The position numbers and the translations under genes are program-made. This document shows positions 26,263-34,929 of a stretch of 64,000 nucleotides of DNA, piece after piece. Numbering within the stretch: the first letter of the stretch is position 1; every line of letters begins with the position of its first letter. Origin of the DNA: CAVRJC01 sp963721435 (GTDB lineage: Bacteria; Actinomycetota; Acidimicrobiia; IMCC26256; DASPTH01); NCBI GenBank assembly GCA_963721435.1, contig CAVRJC010000012.1:186001-250000 (forward strand), read 5' to 3'. Under the pieces are notes generated by a model. The model saw only the letters and a program-made list of their open reading frames with translations, searched no databases and had not been told where the DNA came from.

Positions 26263-27722
26263 GGTCGCTCCAGGACGCAGGGCGGCTCGCACGGCACGGA
26301 GAGGTCGGCCCGCACCGAGGTCTGCACGGGCGCGGCGCGCCGGATGGTGAGCCAGGCGATCACACCACCGACGGCGCAGGTGCCCGCGGCGATCATGAGC
26401 GCATCACCGAACCCCGAGTCGAGATCGAGCGAGCCGCCGGTGCCCGACAACCCCGCGAGCGCCGGCACCACCGCGATCATGATCAGCCCCGCGATGCGCG
26501 CCACCGCGTTGTTGATCGCCGACGCGATCCCCGCGTGGGCGTCTTCGACCGCGGCGAGCACGGTCGCGGTGAGCGGTGCGACGGTGAACACGAGACCCAC
26601 GCTCAACACCACGACGCCCGGGAACACCCCCGACCAGTACGTCACACCGGGCTCCACGCCCGCCAGCTTCGCGATCCCTGCCGCCGCGATCAGGGGACCG
26701 ATCGTCATCGGGAGCCGCGGGCCGATGCGCTGCGCCAGCGCGCCGGCGCGCGCCGAGAACAGCAGCATCAGCACCGTCAACGGCAACAGCGACGCGCCGG
26801 CTTCGAGCGCCGAGTACCCGAGGTCGGTCTGCAGGTGCACGACGAGCAGGAACATCGTGACGCCGAGCGCGGCGTACACCGCGAACGTGACCGCGTTGGC
26901 GCCGGAGAACTGTCGGGAGCGGAACACGTCGAGCGGCACCATCGGGTGCACTGATCGCGCTTCGACCACGAGGAACAACGCGAGCGCGATCGCGCCCGCG
27001 AGCAATGCCACCACCGGCGCGCCCGACCACGCCGAGCCGGGGCCTTCGATCAGCCCGTAGACCACGCCCGCGAGGCCGAGTGCGAGCAGCGCGCCGCCCA
27101 GGCCGTCGACGTGCCGCGCGGCCGCCTCGTCTCGCGTCTCCGGCACATGGCGGAGCGTGATCACGATCGTCACCGCGATGACGGGCAGGTTGATGAGGAA
27201 CACCGCGCGCCACGACACCGCGTCGATGAGCCACCCGCCGATGAACGGCCCGACCGCGGTCGCCACGCCGGCCAACCCCGCCCACGCGCCGATGGCGCGG
27301 CCGCGGTCTTGGCGGCGGAACGATGCGGAGATGATCGCCAGGCTCCCCGGCACGAGGAGCGCGGCGGCCGCGCCCTGCACCGCGCGCGCCGCGATCAGAA
27401 GATCGTCGGACGGCGCGACCCCACACAGGAGCGACGCGGCACCGAAGCCACCCAGCCCGATGACGAACACGAGGCGGCGTCCGAAGAGGTCTCCGAGCGA
27501 ACCGCCGAGCACGAGCAGCGACCCGAGGGTCAGGAGATAGGCGGTGATGACCCACTGCAGCGACGCCAGCCCGACGTGGAAGTCGGCCCCGATCGCGGGG
27601 AGCGCGGCGTTCACGACCGTGCCGTCGAGGAACGCGACGCCGGAGCCGAGCACCGACGCCCCGATGACCCACCGACCCGCGGGCGTCCCGGTCTCGAGGT
27701 CGGGGGCCGCCGGCGACCGCAT
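26259..27722 (-). CDS. MFS transporter, DHA2 (EmrB/QacA) drug-proton antiporter type
   Basis: A 487-aa protein with about 14 membrane segments. It carries motif A G-G-S-L-G-D-L-F-G-R-R after helix 2, the D1-type F-L-D-G-T-V-V-N-A-A-L-P in helix 1, and motif C G-V-A-T-A-V-G-P-F-I-G-G in helix 5. All three mark DHA2 exporters. It probably exports a toxic or hydrophobic compound with proton exchange. The start is 4 bp after the stop of the UBP zinc-finger gene, so the two form an operon. Its TAG overlaps the stop of the frameshifted plus-strand gene. Confidence 0.9.
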   Translation of the reverse strand: MRSPAAPDLETGTPAGRWVIGASVLGSGVAFLDGTVVNAALPAIGADFHVGLASLQWVITAYLLTLGSLLVLGGSLGDLFGRRLVFVIGLGGFGAASLLCGVAPSDDLLIAARAVQGAAAALLVPGSLAIISASFRRQDRGRAIGAWAGLAGVATAVGPFIGGWLIDAVSWRAVFLINLPVIAVTIVITLRHVPETRDEAAARHVDGLGGALLALGLAGVVYGLIEGPGSAWSGAPVVALLAGAIALALFLVVEARSVHPMVPLDVFRSRQFSGANAVTFAVYAALGVTMFLLVVHLQTDLGYSALEAGASLLPLTVLMLLFSARAGALAQRIGPRLPMTIGPLIAAAGIAKLAGVEPGVTYWSGVFPGVVVLSVGLVFTVAPLTATVLAAVEDAHAGIASAINNAVARIAGLIMIAVVPALAGLSGTGGSLDLDSGFGDALMIAAGTCAVGGVIAWLTIRRAAPVQTSVRADLSVPCEPPCVLERP

Positions 27723-27726
27723 CAGC

Positions 27727-28023
27727 TCACGGATGCGACGGGCTCGGGCCGCGCCCGGGAACTTCGAACAGGATCTCGTCGGGATAGCACCAGTACCAGT
27801 CTTCGCGGGGCTCGAACGACTGGATCAGCGGGTGCGTGGTCTCGTGGAAGTGCGCGGTTGCGTGCCGATTCGGGGACTGGTCGCAACACCCGACGTGCCC
27901 GCACTCGACGCACCGCCGCAGGTGGACCCACCGGGCGCCGATCGCAAGGCATTCGACACAACCCATCGCCACGGGCGGCGTGTCATGCTCGAGATCGTCG
28001 AGATGCGCGCAGACGTCAGGCAC
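27727..28023 (-). CDS. UBP-type zinc-finger protein
   Basis: A 98-aa protein that is almost entirely a UBP-type zinc finger. The Cys/His pattern includes CVEC, RRCVECGHVGCCDQSPNRHATAHFHETTHPLI, which I give here as C-x2-C, C-x2-C-x3-C-C and H-x3-H-x6-H spacings. In eukaryotes this fold binds the ubiquitin tail. In bacteria small stand-alone versions are common in actinobacteria with no known partner. The start is GTG 28023. It precedes the MFS gene by 4 bp. Confidence 0.85.
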   Translation of the reverse strand: MPDVCAHLDDLEHDTPPVAMGCVECLAIGARWVHLRRCVECGHVGCCDQSPNRHATAHFHETTHPLIQSFEPREDWYWCYPDEILFEVPGRGPSPSHP

Positions 28024-28043
28024 GCGCCGACGGTAGCGGGGAT

Positions 28044-28057
28044 GGGACCATCGCCCC
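28044..28057. promoter_or_regulatory. DosR-type box 1
   Basis: GGGACCATCGCCCC is an imperfect 14-bp palindrome of the GGGAC-N4-GnCCC form known for DosR/DevR. Its centre is 42.5 nt before ATG 28093 of the alcohol dehydrogenase gene, the same offset seen for boxes 2, 4 and 5. Confidence 0.65.
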
Positions 28058-28092
28058 TAGCGCTCTCGCACTGCACGGACGAGTGTTGTGAT

Positions 28093-29133
28093 ATGCGCGC
28101 ATTGCGACTCACCAGCTGGCACCACGAACCGGAGCTCACCGAAGTGCCCGAGCCCGAGCCCGGGCCGGGAGCCGTGCTGGTGCGCATCGGAGCCGCCGGC
28201 GCGTGTCACTCCGACCTCCACCTCATGCACGACTTCGACGGCGGGATGCTGCCGTGGGGCCCGCCGTTCACGTTGGGCCACGAGAACGCGGGCTGGGTCG
28301 AAGCACTCGGGCCCGGCGTCACGGGGCTCGAGGTCGGCACACCGGTGGCCGTCTACGGGCCGTGGGGCTGTGGTCGCTGCCACCGGTGCGTGCAGGGCCT
28401 CGAGAACTACTGCATGCGCCAGGGCGAGATCGGCCCCGCCGGTGGTGGCCTCGGGCTCGACGGGGGGATGGCTCCGCTGATGGTCGTGCCGCACGCGCGC
28501 TACCTCGTTCCCCTCGGGGACCTCGATCCCGTCGCGGCGGCCCCGCTGACCGACGCGGGCCTCACGCCCTACCACGCGATCAAGCGCTCACTCGCGCTGC
28601 TCGCCCCCGGGACCACGGCGATAGTGATCGGCGCCGGCGGGCTCGGCCACATGGCGGTGCAGATCCTCGCGGCGCTCACGCCCGCCACGATCGTCGTCGT
28701 CGATCGCGACGAGCATGCGCTGCAGCTCGCCCGGGATGTCGGCGCCCACGTGACGGTCCTGAGCGGCGACACCGCCGCCGGAGAGATCAGGGCGGTCACG
28801 GGAGGGATCGGGGCGGACCTCGTGCTCGACCTCGTCGGGGTGGACGAGACGCTCGCGTTGGCCGCGGCCGTGACCCGTCCGCTCGCGCATCTCACCCTGG
28901 TCGGGATCGGCGGCGGCACGCTGCCGGTCGGCTTCTTCACCCTCCCCTACGAGGTCTCGGTCGCGAGCACGTACTGGGGCTCGATCCCCGAGCTGGTCGA
29001 GGTGCTCGCGCTCGCGCGCACGGGAATGATCGCCGCCCACGTGCAGCGCTTCTCGCTCGAACAGGCACCCGACGCGTACCAGCAGATGCGGGACGGCGAG
29101 CTCCGCGGGAGGGCGGTCGTGATCCCCGAGTAA
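28093..29133 (+). CDS. zinc-dependent medium-chain alcohol dehydrogenase
   Basis: A 346-aa MDR protein. The catalytic zinc site uses Cys38 and His63-Glu64 (GHE). The structural zinc site uses Cys93, Cys96, Cys99 and Cys107. The Rossmann motif is G-A-G-G-L-G. Asp after the next strand (VVDRDE) favours NAD. It would oxidise primary alcohols or reduce aldehydes to recycle NADH. The ATG is 35 nt after a DosR-type box, with a weak GAGTGT -10 hexamer at -12 to -7 and no ribosome-binding site. It could serve redox balance under low oxygen. The histidine kinase gene follows 27 bp downstream. Confidence 0.9.
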   Translation: MRALRLTSWHHEPELTEVPEPEPGPGAVLVRIGAAGACHSDLHLMHDFDGGMLPWGPPFTLGHENAGWVEALGPGVTGLEVGTPVAVYGPWGCGRCHRCVQGLENYCMRQGEIGPAGGGLGLDGGMAPLMVVPHARYLVPLGDLDPVAAAPLTDAGLTPYHAIKRSLALLAPGTTAIVIGAGGLGHMAVQILAALTPATIVVVDRDEHALQLARDVGAHVTVLSGDTAAGEIRAVTGGIGADLVLDLVGVDETLALAAAVTRPLAHLTLVGIGGGTLPVGFFTLPYEVSVASTYWGSIPELVEVLALARTGMIAAHVQRFSLEQAPDAYQQMRDGELRGRAVVIPE

Positions 29134-29160
29134 CCGAACGCCGCCTACCATCGCCGCGCG

Positions 29161-30183
29161 ATGGCGACCTCGATCTCCGATGGCGACGACCGGCTGGTTT
29201 CGGGCATCGTCGACGCCGCGCCTGACGGAATCGTCATGATCGACGGGTCGGGTGCGATCGTGCTCGTGAACCGTCAGACCGAGGAGCTCTTCGGGTACGA
29301 CCGTGCCGATCTCCTGGGTCAGTCGGTCGAGGCCCTGCTTCCCGAGCGGTACCGGGAGGTCCACACGGCACATCGCGCTCACTACCGGGTCGAACCTCGC
29401 ACGCGCCCCATGGGAGCAGGCCTGTCGCTGCTCGGGCGCAAGCGTGACGGCACGGAGTTCCCGATCGAGATCAGCCTCAGCCCACTGGTCGTCGGTGGCG
29501 CCGACGGCGCGATCGCGATGGTGCGCGACATCACCGACCGCCTCGAGTCGGAGCGGCTGCTCCACGAAGCTGCCCAGGCGCTCCAACTCCTCGAAGACCG
29601 CGAGCGCATCGCGCGCGACCTTCACGATCTCGTGATCCAACGACTGTTCGCGGCCGGGATGGCCCTGCAAGCAACGATCTCGCGGCTCGACGACCATGAC
29701 ACCGCGGAGCGCGTGAGCCGGGTCGTCGACGACCTCGACGACACGATCGGCCAGCTCCGCACGGTGATCTTCGGGCTCCAGGATCGACGCACGGAGCACT
29801 CGAGCGTCAGGAGCTCCGCGCTCGAGATCGTGGCCGAGGAGCGCGCCGCGCTGGGGTTCGAGCCGCGGATCCGGTTCGACGGCCCGGTCGACTCCATCGG
29901 CGCTCCGATCGCCGAGCAGGTGCTCGCGGTGCTGCGCGAGGCCCTCTCGAACGTGGCCCGCCATGCACACGCGACCGAGGTCGACATCCACCTCGCCGCC
30001 GACGCGCACGCGATCACGCTCCGGGTCGCCGACAACGGCATCGGCGTTGCGGGCATCCCGGGAACCGGGAACGGGCTCCGCAACGCCGTCGACCGTGCGG
30101 TTGCGCTGGGAGGGACCTGCGTCGTCAAACCTGCCCCGACCGGGGGGACCCACTTCGAGTGGAGCGTCGTGCCGACCAGCTGA
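29161..30183 (+). CDS. PAS-domain sensor histidine kinase, NarL/DevS type (HisKA_3)
   Basis: A 340-aa soluble kinase. PAS domain residues 11-125, HisKA_3 dimerisation helix with phospho-acceptor His155 in R-D-L-H-D-L-V-I-Q, and a C-terminal HATPase (REALSNVARHAHAT, then VADNGIGV). The kinase core resembles mycobacterial DevS/DosT, but the two haem-binding GAF domains are absent. The PAS segment HYRVEPRTRPMGAG aligns without gaps to oxygen sensor FixL as I remember it, with Arg in place of the haem-ligand His, so haem binding is doubtful. The likely partner is the response regulator at 34245. It is probably co-transcribed with the dehydrogenase. Confidence 0.88.
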   Translation: MATSISDGDDRLVSGIVDAAPDGIVMIDGSGAIVLVNRQTEELFGYDRADLLGQSVEALLPERYREVHTAHRAHYRVEPRTRPMGAGLSLLGRKRDGTEFPIEISLSPLVVGGADGAIAMVRDITDRLESERLLHEAAQALQLLEDRERIARDLHDLVIQRLFAAGMALQATISRLDDHDTAERVSRVVDDLDDTIGQLRTVIFGLQDRRTEHSSVRSSALEIVAEERAALGFEPRIRFDGPVDSIGAPIAEQVLAVLREALSNVARHAHATEVDIHLAADAHAITLRVADNGIGVAGIPGTGNGLRNAVDRAVALGGTCVVKPAPTGGTHFEWSVVPTS

Positions 30184-30204
30184 CGCACTCCCGTGCGAGA
30201 CCTC

Positions 30205-30218
30205 GGGACCTTGTGCCC
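30205..30218. promoter_or_regulatory. DosR-type box 2
   Basis: GGGACCTTGTGCCC, the most divergent of the five boxes. Its centre is 42.5 nt before ATG 30254. The hexamer TTGAAT lies at -12 to -7 and no ribosome-binding site is visible. Confidence 0.6.
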
Positions 30219-30253
30219 TTCCCCGGTTCCGCACCACGGCGTTGAATGAACGA

Positions 30254-30647
30254 ATGAGCGCCGAGCGGCTTCGCGATTTGTCGGAGGAGGAATGCCGCGC
30301 GCTTCTCGAGACGTCCGAGATCGGCCGGGTCGGCGTGAGCGTCCGGGCACTGCCCGCGATCATCCCGGTCCGTTACGCGATATTGGACGATCACGTCGTG
30401 TTCAGGACCTCCGGCGACACCCTCCTGGCCAAGGTCGTCGCGGACGCAATCGTCGCGTTCGAAGCCGACGCCGTCGACCGCGACGATCTGCATGGCTGGA
30501 GTGTCCTCGTGGTGGGACGGGCCGAGTTGATCGAGCTCGAGCAGATTCGACGCGGCTCCGTTGCTGCCATGGGCCACGTCGACGGACGACGCGTTCGTCC
30601 GCATCGCCACCGACACAATCTCCGGGCGCACATTCGCGTCGCCGTGA
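30254..30647 (+). CDS. pyridoxamine 5'-phosphate oxidase-like flavin protein (one frameshift)
   Basis: Reconstructed as about 130 aa. The first 98 residues (CRALLETSEIGRVGVSVRAL, IIPVRYAILDDHVVFRT) form the PNPOx-like split barrel. The conserved C-terminus P-W-A-T-S-T-D-D-A-F-V-R-I-A-T-D-T-I-S-G-R is found in another frame, from about 30552. One extra base near 30548-30552 explains this. The corrected frame ends at TGA 30645-30647, overlapping the GTG start of the next gene (GTGA). Without the correction the frame runs on and mimics a fusion protein. Such proteins bind FMN or F420, and several belong to the mycobacterial DosR regulon. A DosR-type box lies at the promoter. Confidence 0.7.
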
Positions 30648-32779
30648 CCGATGACGCGCGCGAGCACGCGGCGGTCGCTCGTTCGGTCGCGCGCCTCCTG
30701 GCGCCGTCTTCGATCGCCGTGGTCGGCGTGAGTCGAGGGGAGGGATCGATCGGACGAGGGGTCCTCACCAATCTCCTTGCCGGCCGCTTCACGGGCGCCC
30801 TGTACGCAGTGAACCCCCACGCATCCGAGATCGACGGCGTCGAGACCTTCCCCGGCGTGGTCGACATCCCGGGGCCGGTCGATCTGGCGGTGATCGCGGT
30901 CCCGGCGCACGGCGTGCTCGACGTCATCCGGCAGTGCGCGGAGAAGGGGGTGCACGGCATCGTCGTCATCTCGGGCGGCTTCGCCGAGCTCGCCGGCGGC
31001 AAGCTGCTCCAGGATCAGATCGTGGCCGTCGCCCGCGAGCACGGCATGCGGATCGTGGGCCCGAACTGTGTCGGCGTGGTCAATACGAGCCCGGCAGTGG
31101 CGATGAACGCGACATTCTCACCGGTCGCACCCGAACCAGGCCGTCTCGGTTTCGCGTCGCAGTCAGGGGGGATCGGGATCGAGCTGCTCGCGCGGGCTCA
31201 CGCGTACGGGCTCGGTGTGTCGACGTTCGTCTCGCTCGGCAACAAGGCCGACGTCTCGGGCAACGACCTCTTGCAGTACTGGTCCGAAGATCCCGACACC
31301 GACGTCATCCTCCTGTACCTGGAATCGTTCGGAAACCCCGGCAAGTTCTCGCAGCTGGCCCGCGACATCTCGCTTCGCAAACCGATCATCGCGATGAAGA
31401 GCGGGCGGACGATGGCGGGCGCACGCGGCGCGCGGTCACACACCGCGGCCCTTGCCGACGTCGACGTCGCCGTCGACGAGCTCCTCCATCACACCGGCGT
31501 CATCCGAGTCGACACCCTCGAAGAGCTGTTCGACACCGCGTCCCTGCTGGCGCACCAACCAGTGCCCGGCGGGACGCGCGTCGCGATCATGAGCAACGGC
31601 GGTGGGCCCGGGATCCTCGCGGCCGATGCCTGTGTCGCGGCAGGCCTCGATGTACCGGAGCTGTCGAGCGCGGTCCAGCGCCGCCTCGCCGCGATCGCGC
31701 CACCCGGCGCCGGGGTCCAGAACCCCGTCGACCTGATCGCATCGGCCGGAGCCGAGGTCTTCCGCGCCGGCGCCGAGATCCTCCTCCAGTGCGACGAGGT
31801 CGACGCACTGCTCGTGATCTACGTGTCTCCGCTCGTGACCCGGCCCGAGGACGTCGCGACCGCGCTGCTCGACGTGGCGCGCACGGACCACGGCAAGCCG
31901 ATCGCGGCCTGCTTCCTCGGGCTCGACCATCCCGCGGGCATGCTCGGCGACCGAGCTCCCAGCCCCACCGTGCCGACGTTCGCGTTCCCCGAATCGGCGG
32001 CGCGCGCGCTGGGCCGGGCGGCCCGCCTCGGCGTGTGGCGCCGCCGTCCCGCGGGGATCGTGCCCGCGCTCGAGGGCATCGATGTGGCTCACGCCCGCGC
32101 GATCGTCGCGTCGACCCTCGACTCCCATCCCGAGGGCACGTGGGCCCGGCAGGACGCGGCCACCGAGATCCTGACCGCCTTCGGCATCCCCGTGATCAGC
32201 ACCGAAGCGGCCGACACGCCCGACGCCGCGGTGGCTGCCGCCGAGCGCATCGGATACCCGGTCGCGCTCAAGGCCGCCTCCCCGGCACTGGTGCACAAGA
32301 CGGACGTCGGCGGCGTCCGTCTCGGGCTCCGGACCGGCGAAGAAGTGCGCGACGCGTTCGCGACGATGCTCGGCACGCTCGGAGACACGATGGCTGGCGC
32401 GAACCTGCAGGCCATGGCCGACCCGGGGGTCGAGCTCATCATCGGCGTCACGCGCGACCCTCAGTTCGGCCCGCTCGTGGTGTTCGGGATGGGCGGGGTG
32501 GCCGCAGAGCTGCAACGCGACACGGCCTTGCGGCTCCCTCCACTCACCGATGTGGACGTCCACGAGATGCTCGGGTCGCTGCGGGGCTCCCCGCTGCTCT
32601 TCGGCTACCGCGGATCGCTGCCAGTCGACACCGAGGGCCTCGCCGACGTGCTCACTCGGGTGAGCCAGCTCGCCGAGGCGCTGCCCGAGCTCGTCGAACT
32701 CGACTGCAATCCCGTGATCGCCTCACCAAGTGGCGCGGTCGTCGTCGACGTCAAGCTGCGCCTGGAGCCCGCTTCATGA
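30644..32779 (+). CDS. ADP-forming acyl-CoA synthetase (acetate-CoA ligase family)
   Basis: About 711 aa, the normal length for single-chain NDP-forming acyl-CoA synthetases. The order is CoA-binding domain (SSIAVVGVSRGEGSIGRG), succinyl-CoA-ligase-like domain with FASQSGGIG and the phospho-His motif S-H-T-A-A-L, and a C-terminal ATP-grasp domain (VALKAASPALVHKTDVGGV). It interconverts acyl-CoA plus ADP and phosphate with acid plus ATP, which could yield ATP during fermentation-like metabolism. GTG 30644 overlaps the upstream stop, so it is translationally coupled to the PNPOx-like gene. The stop overlaps the opposing gene's stop by 6 nt. Confidence 0.85.
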   Translation: MTDDAREHAAVARSVARLLAPSSIAVVGVSRGEGSIGRGVLTNLLAGRFTGALYAVNPHASEIDGVETFPGVVDIPGPVDLAVIAVPAHGVLDVIRQCAEKGVHGIVVISGGFAELAGGKLLQDQIVAVAREHGMRIVGPNCVGVVNTSPAVAMNATFSPVAPEPGRLGFASQSGGIGIELLARAHAYGLGVSTFVSLGNKADVSGNDLLQYWSEDPDTDVILLYLESFGNPGKFSQLARDISLRKPIIAMKSGRTMAGARGARSHTAALADVDVAVDELLHHTGVIRVDTLEELFDTASLLAHQPVPGGTRVAIMSNGGGPGILAADACVAAGLDVPELSSAVQRRLAAIAPPGAGVQNPVDLIASAGAEVFRAGAEILLQCDEVDALLVIYVSPLVTRPEDVATALLDVARTDHGKPIAACFLGLDHPAGMLGDRAPSPTVPTFAFPESAARALGRAARLGVWRRRPAGIVPALEGIDVAHARAIVASTLDSHPEGTWARQDAATEILTAFGIPVISTEAADTPDAAVAAAERIGYPVALKAASPALVHKTDVGGVRLGLRTGEEVRDAFATMLGTLGDTMAGANLQAMADPGVELIIGVTRDPQFGPLVVFGMGGVAAELQRDTALRLPPLTDVDVHEMLGSLRGSPLLFGYRGSLPVDTEGLADVLTRVSQLAEALPELVELDCNPVIASPSGAVVVDVKLRLEPAS

Positions 32780-34099
32780 GGGCCGGCTCCCATTCAGCAC
32801 CGGGAGCCGCTGCCGCCCCATGTGGGTGAGGAACCAGTCACGGGCGAGATCGGCGACCTGCTCGAGCGCACCCGCTTCTTCGAACAGATGGGTTGCGCCG
32901 CCAACCACGTCGAGCTGGTGCTCGCAGCGCAGCTGCGCGGCTGCGTCTTCGTTGAGCCGCAGCACCGTGCGGTCCTCGCCACCGACGATCAGGAGAGTCG
33001 GCGCGACCACCGCCGCGAGCCTCGCCCCCGCGAGATCCGGTCGTCCGCCACGTGAGACGATCGCATCCACGAGTGGCTCCTCGGCCGCGGCCCACAACGC
33101 TGCGCCCGCACCGGTGCTGGCCCCGAAGTAGCCGATCGGGAGCTCGGCGGTGGCGGGCTGCGACCGCAGCCAACGAGTCGCCGCGAGGAGCCGGACCGCG
33201 AGCAGCTCGATGTCGAACACGTTCGCACGGTCGACGGCCTCCTCGGGCATGAGCAGATCGAAGAGCAACGTGCCGAGTCCCGCAGTCCGGAGATAGCGCG
33301 CGACCTGCACGTTGCGGGGGCTGTGCCGGCTGCTGCCACTGCCGTGGGCGAAGATCACGATCCCGCGTGCGGCGGTCGGGATCACGAGATGCCCGGGAAG
33401 GCGCAACGGCCCGGCCGAGACGACGACGTCGTGATCGTGCGGGAACGTCGCCGAGCCGATGCTGACGCGGCTCGCGTCGAGCAGCCGACACACCTCTTCG
33501 TCGGTCGTCTGCGAGAAGTCGTCGTACCAGGGCCCGATGGCGAAGAACGGGCTCGGTGTGTCGAGCACCACGACCTCGTCCGCCTCGCGCGCCATCTCCT
33601 CGACGACCTCCGGAGGCGCGACGGGGGCCGCGAGCACCACTCGGCGCGCACCGTGGGCCCGCGCGATCTGCAGGGCTGCACGCGCGGTGCTCCCGGTCGC
33701 GATGCCATCGTCGACGATCAGGACGGTACGACCCTCGAGCGCGACCATCGGCGCGTCACCACGGTAGCGGCGCGCCCGACGGCTGACCTCCAACCGTTCG
33801 CGTGCTTCCGCCTCCACGATCTCGCGTGGCTCGATCCTCGTGGCCTTGATCACGTCGTCGTTCAGCACGCGCGCGCCGCCCTCGCCGATGGCACCCATCG
33901 CCAACTCGGGCTGGAACGGCACCCCGAGCTTGCGCACGATCATCACGTCGAGGGGCGCATGCAGCGCGCGCGCGATCGCGGCGGCCACGGGCACTCCGCC
34001 GCGCGGGAGTGCCAAGACGACCGGTTGCTCGTCGCGCAGGGACTCGAGCTTCACCGCGAGCAGCTCCCCGGCCTCACTCCGGTTCCGGAATCGTGCCAT
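32774..34099 (-). CDS. phosphoribosyltransferase fused to dienelactone-hydrolase-like domain
   Basis: A 441-aa two-domain protein. Residues 1-210 form a type I phosphoribosyltransferase with the PRPP loop V-L-I-V-D-D-G-I-A-T-G-S-T. Residues 225-435 form an alpha/beta hydrolase (IVIFAHGSGSSRHSPRN, nucleophile region G-A-S-T-G, late Asp in GGEDRTV, His in GGATHLF). Mycobacterial Rv0571c, a DosR-regulon member, has this architecture. Its reaction is not established. ATG 34099 has a GAGGAGG site. A DosR-type box lies 75 nt upstream, between this gene and the divergent response regulator. Confidence 0.87.
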   Translation of the reverse strand: MARFRNRSEAGELLAVKLESLRDEQPVVLALPRGGVPVAAAIARALHAPLDVMIVRKLGVPFQPELAMGAIGEGGARVLNDDVIKATRIEPREIVEAEARERLEVSRRARRYRGDAPMVALEGRTVLIVDDGIATGSTARAALQIARAHGARRVVLAAPVAPPEVVEEMAREADEVVVLDTPSPFFAIGPWYDDFSQTTDEEVCRLLDASRVSIGSATFPHDHDVVVSAGPLRLPGHLVIPTAARGIVIFAHGSGSSRHSPRNVQVARYLRTAGLGTLLFDLLMPEEAVDRANVFDIELLAVRLLAATRWLRSQPATAELPIGYFGASTGAGAALWAAAEEPLVDAIVSRGGRPDLAGARLAAVVAPTLLIVGGEDRTVLRLNEDAAAQLRCEHQLDVVGGATHLFEEAGALEQVADLARDWFLTHMGRQRLPVLNGSRPS

Positions 34100-34167
34100 C
34101 GTCCGACCTCCTCGCACGCACATCGGCGGACTCCCACCATCCTCGACCCGTCCAAGTGGGCGCGACA

Positions 34168-34181
34168 GGGGCAGAGGTCCC
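34168..34181. promoter_or_regulatory. DosR-type box 3, between hydrolase fusion and response regulator
   Basis: GGGGCAGAGGTCCC (minus strand GGGACCTCTGCCCC). Its centre is 70.5 nt before the response-regulator ATG and 75.5 nt before the opposite ATG, so both genes would have leaders of about 30 nt if transcription starts 42.5 nt from the centre. It suggests autoregulation of the response regulator. Confidence 0.55.
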
Positions 34182-34230
34182 ATTCTCCGCGCTTGCCCGC
34201 TCCCTGCGGCCGTCGGGCCAGCGACCCCGG

Positions 34231-34236
34231 TAGCAT
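34231..34236 (+). promoter_or_regulatory. -10 box for the response regulator
   Basis: TAGCAT ends 8 nt before ATG 34245, with no ribosome-binding site between. This may be a constitutive leaderless promoter separate from the box-dependent one. Confidence 0.35.
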
Positions 34237-34244
34237 CTCGCCTC

Positions 34245-34919
34245 ATGGCCGACGGCCCGATCCGGGTGTTCCTCCTCGACGATCACGAGGTCGTGCGCCG
34301 GGGGGTGCGCGAGCTCCTCGAAGCCGAGGACGACATCGAAGTGGTCGGGGAGGCCGACACCGCGGAGCAGGCGATCAACCGGATCCCTCCGACCCGCCCC
34401 GATGTCGCCCTGCTCGACGTGCGGCTTCCCGACGGCGACGGCGTCGAGGTGTGCCGGGAGATCCGTTCGCACCATCCCGAGGTCGCCTGCCTCATGCTCA
34501 CGTCGTTCTCCGACGACGAAGCGCTGCTCCAGGCGATCGTCGCCGGCGCGTCCGGCTACCTCCTCAAGCAGATCCGCGGCACCGACATCGTCGACGCAGT
34601 ACGACGCGCGTCCCGGGGCGAATCGCTGATCGACCCGGCGCTCGCCGACCGCGTGCGCGAGCGATTGCGCACGCCACCCGCCGAGGACGAGCGGATCGCC
34701 CGCCTGACCGGGCAGGAGCGGCGCATCCTCGTGCTCATCGCCGACGGCCTGACGAACCGCCAGATCGCGGCGGAGATCCATCTCGCCGAGAAGACGGTGA
34801 AGAACTACGTGTCGAACCTGCTCGCCAAGCTCGGGATGGAACGCCGCACCCAGGCCGCGGTGTTCGCGGCGCGCCTCGCGTCCGACGCGGCGACGGCACC
34901 CGACGCTCCCGCCGACTGA
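34245..34919 (+). CDS. DevR/DosR-like LuxR-family response regulator
   Basis: A 224-aa protein. The receiver domain has acidic residues D12-D13, phospho-acceptor Asp58 in L-L-D-V-R-L-P-D-G, and Lys near 107 (YLLKQI). The C-terminal LuxR helix-turn-helix contains GLTNRQIAAEIHLAEKTVKN followed by YVSNLLAKLGMERRTQAAVF. This block is nearly identical to mycobacterial DevR/DosR as I know it, including the DNA-reading residues of K-T-V-K-N. It is expected to bind the GGGAC-type boxes found around it. The kinase at 29161 is the probable partner. Confidence 0.9.
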   Translation: MADGPIRVFLLDDHEVVRRGVRELLEAEDDIEVVGEADTAEQAINRIPPTRPDVALLDVRLPDGDGVEVCREIRSHHPEVACLMLTSFSDDEALLQAIVAGASGYLLKQIRGTDIVDAVRRASRGESLIDPALADRVRERLRTPPAEDERIARLTGQERRILVLIADGLTNRQIAAEIHLAEKTVKNYVSNLLAKLGMERRTQAAVFAARLASDAATAPDAPAD

Positions 34920-34929
34920 CCCGTCGACC

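Noticed and set aside
29161..30183. Haem-based oxygen sensor of the FixL type
   Set aside because: Arg occupies the expected proximal-His position. The PAS fold alone does not support haem binding.
30254..32779. A genuine PNPOx-acyl-CoA synthetase fusion
   Set aside because: The joining segment is out of frame relative to the conserved PNPOx C-terminus, and a GTGA stop/start overlap appears once one base is removed.
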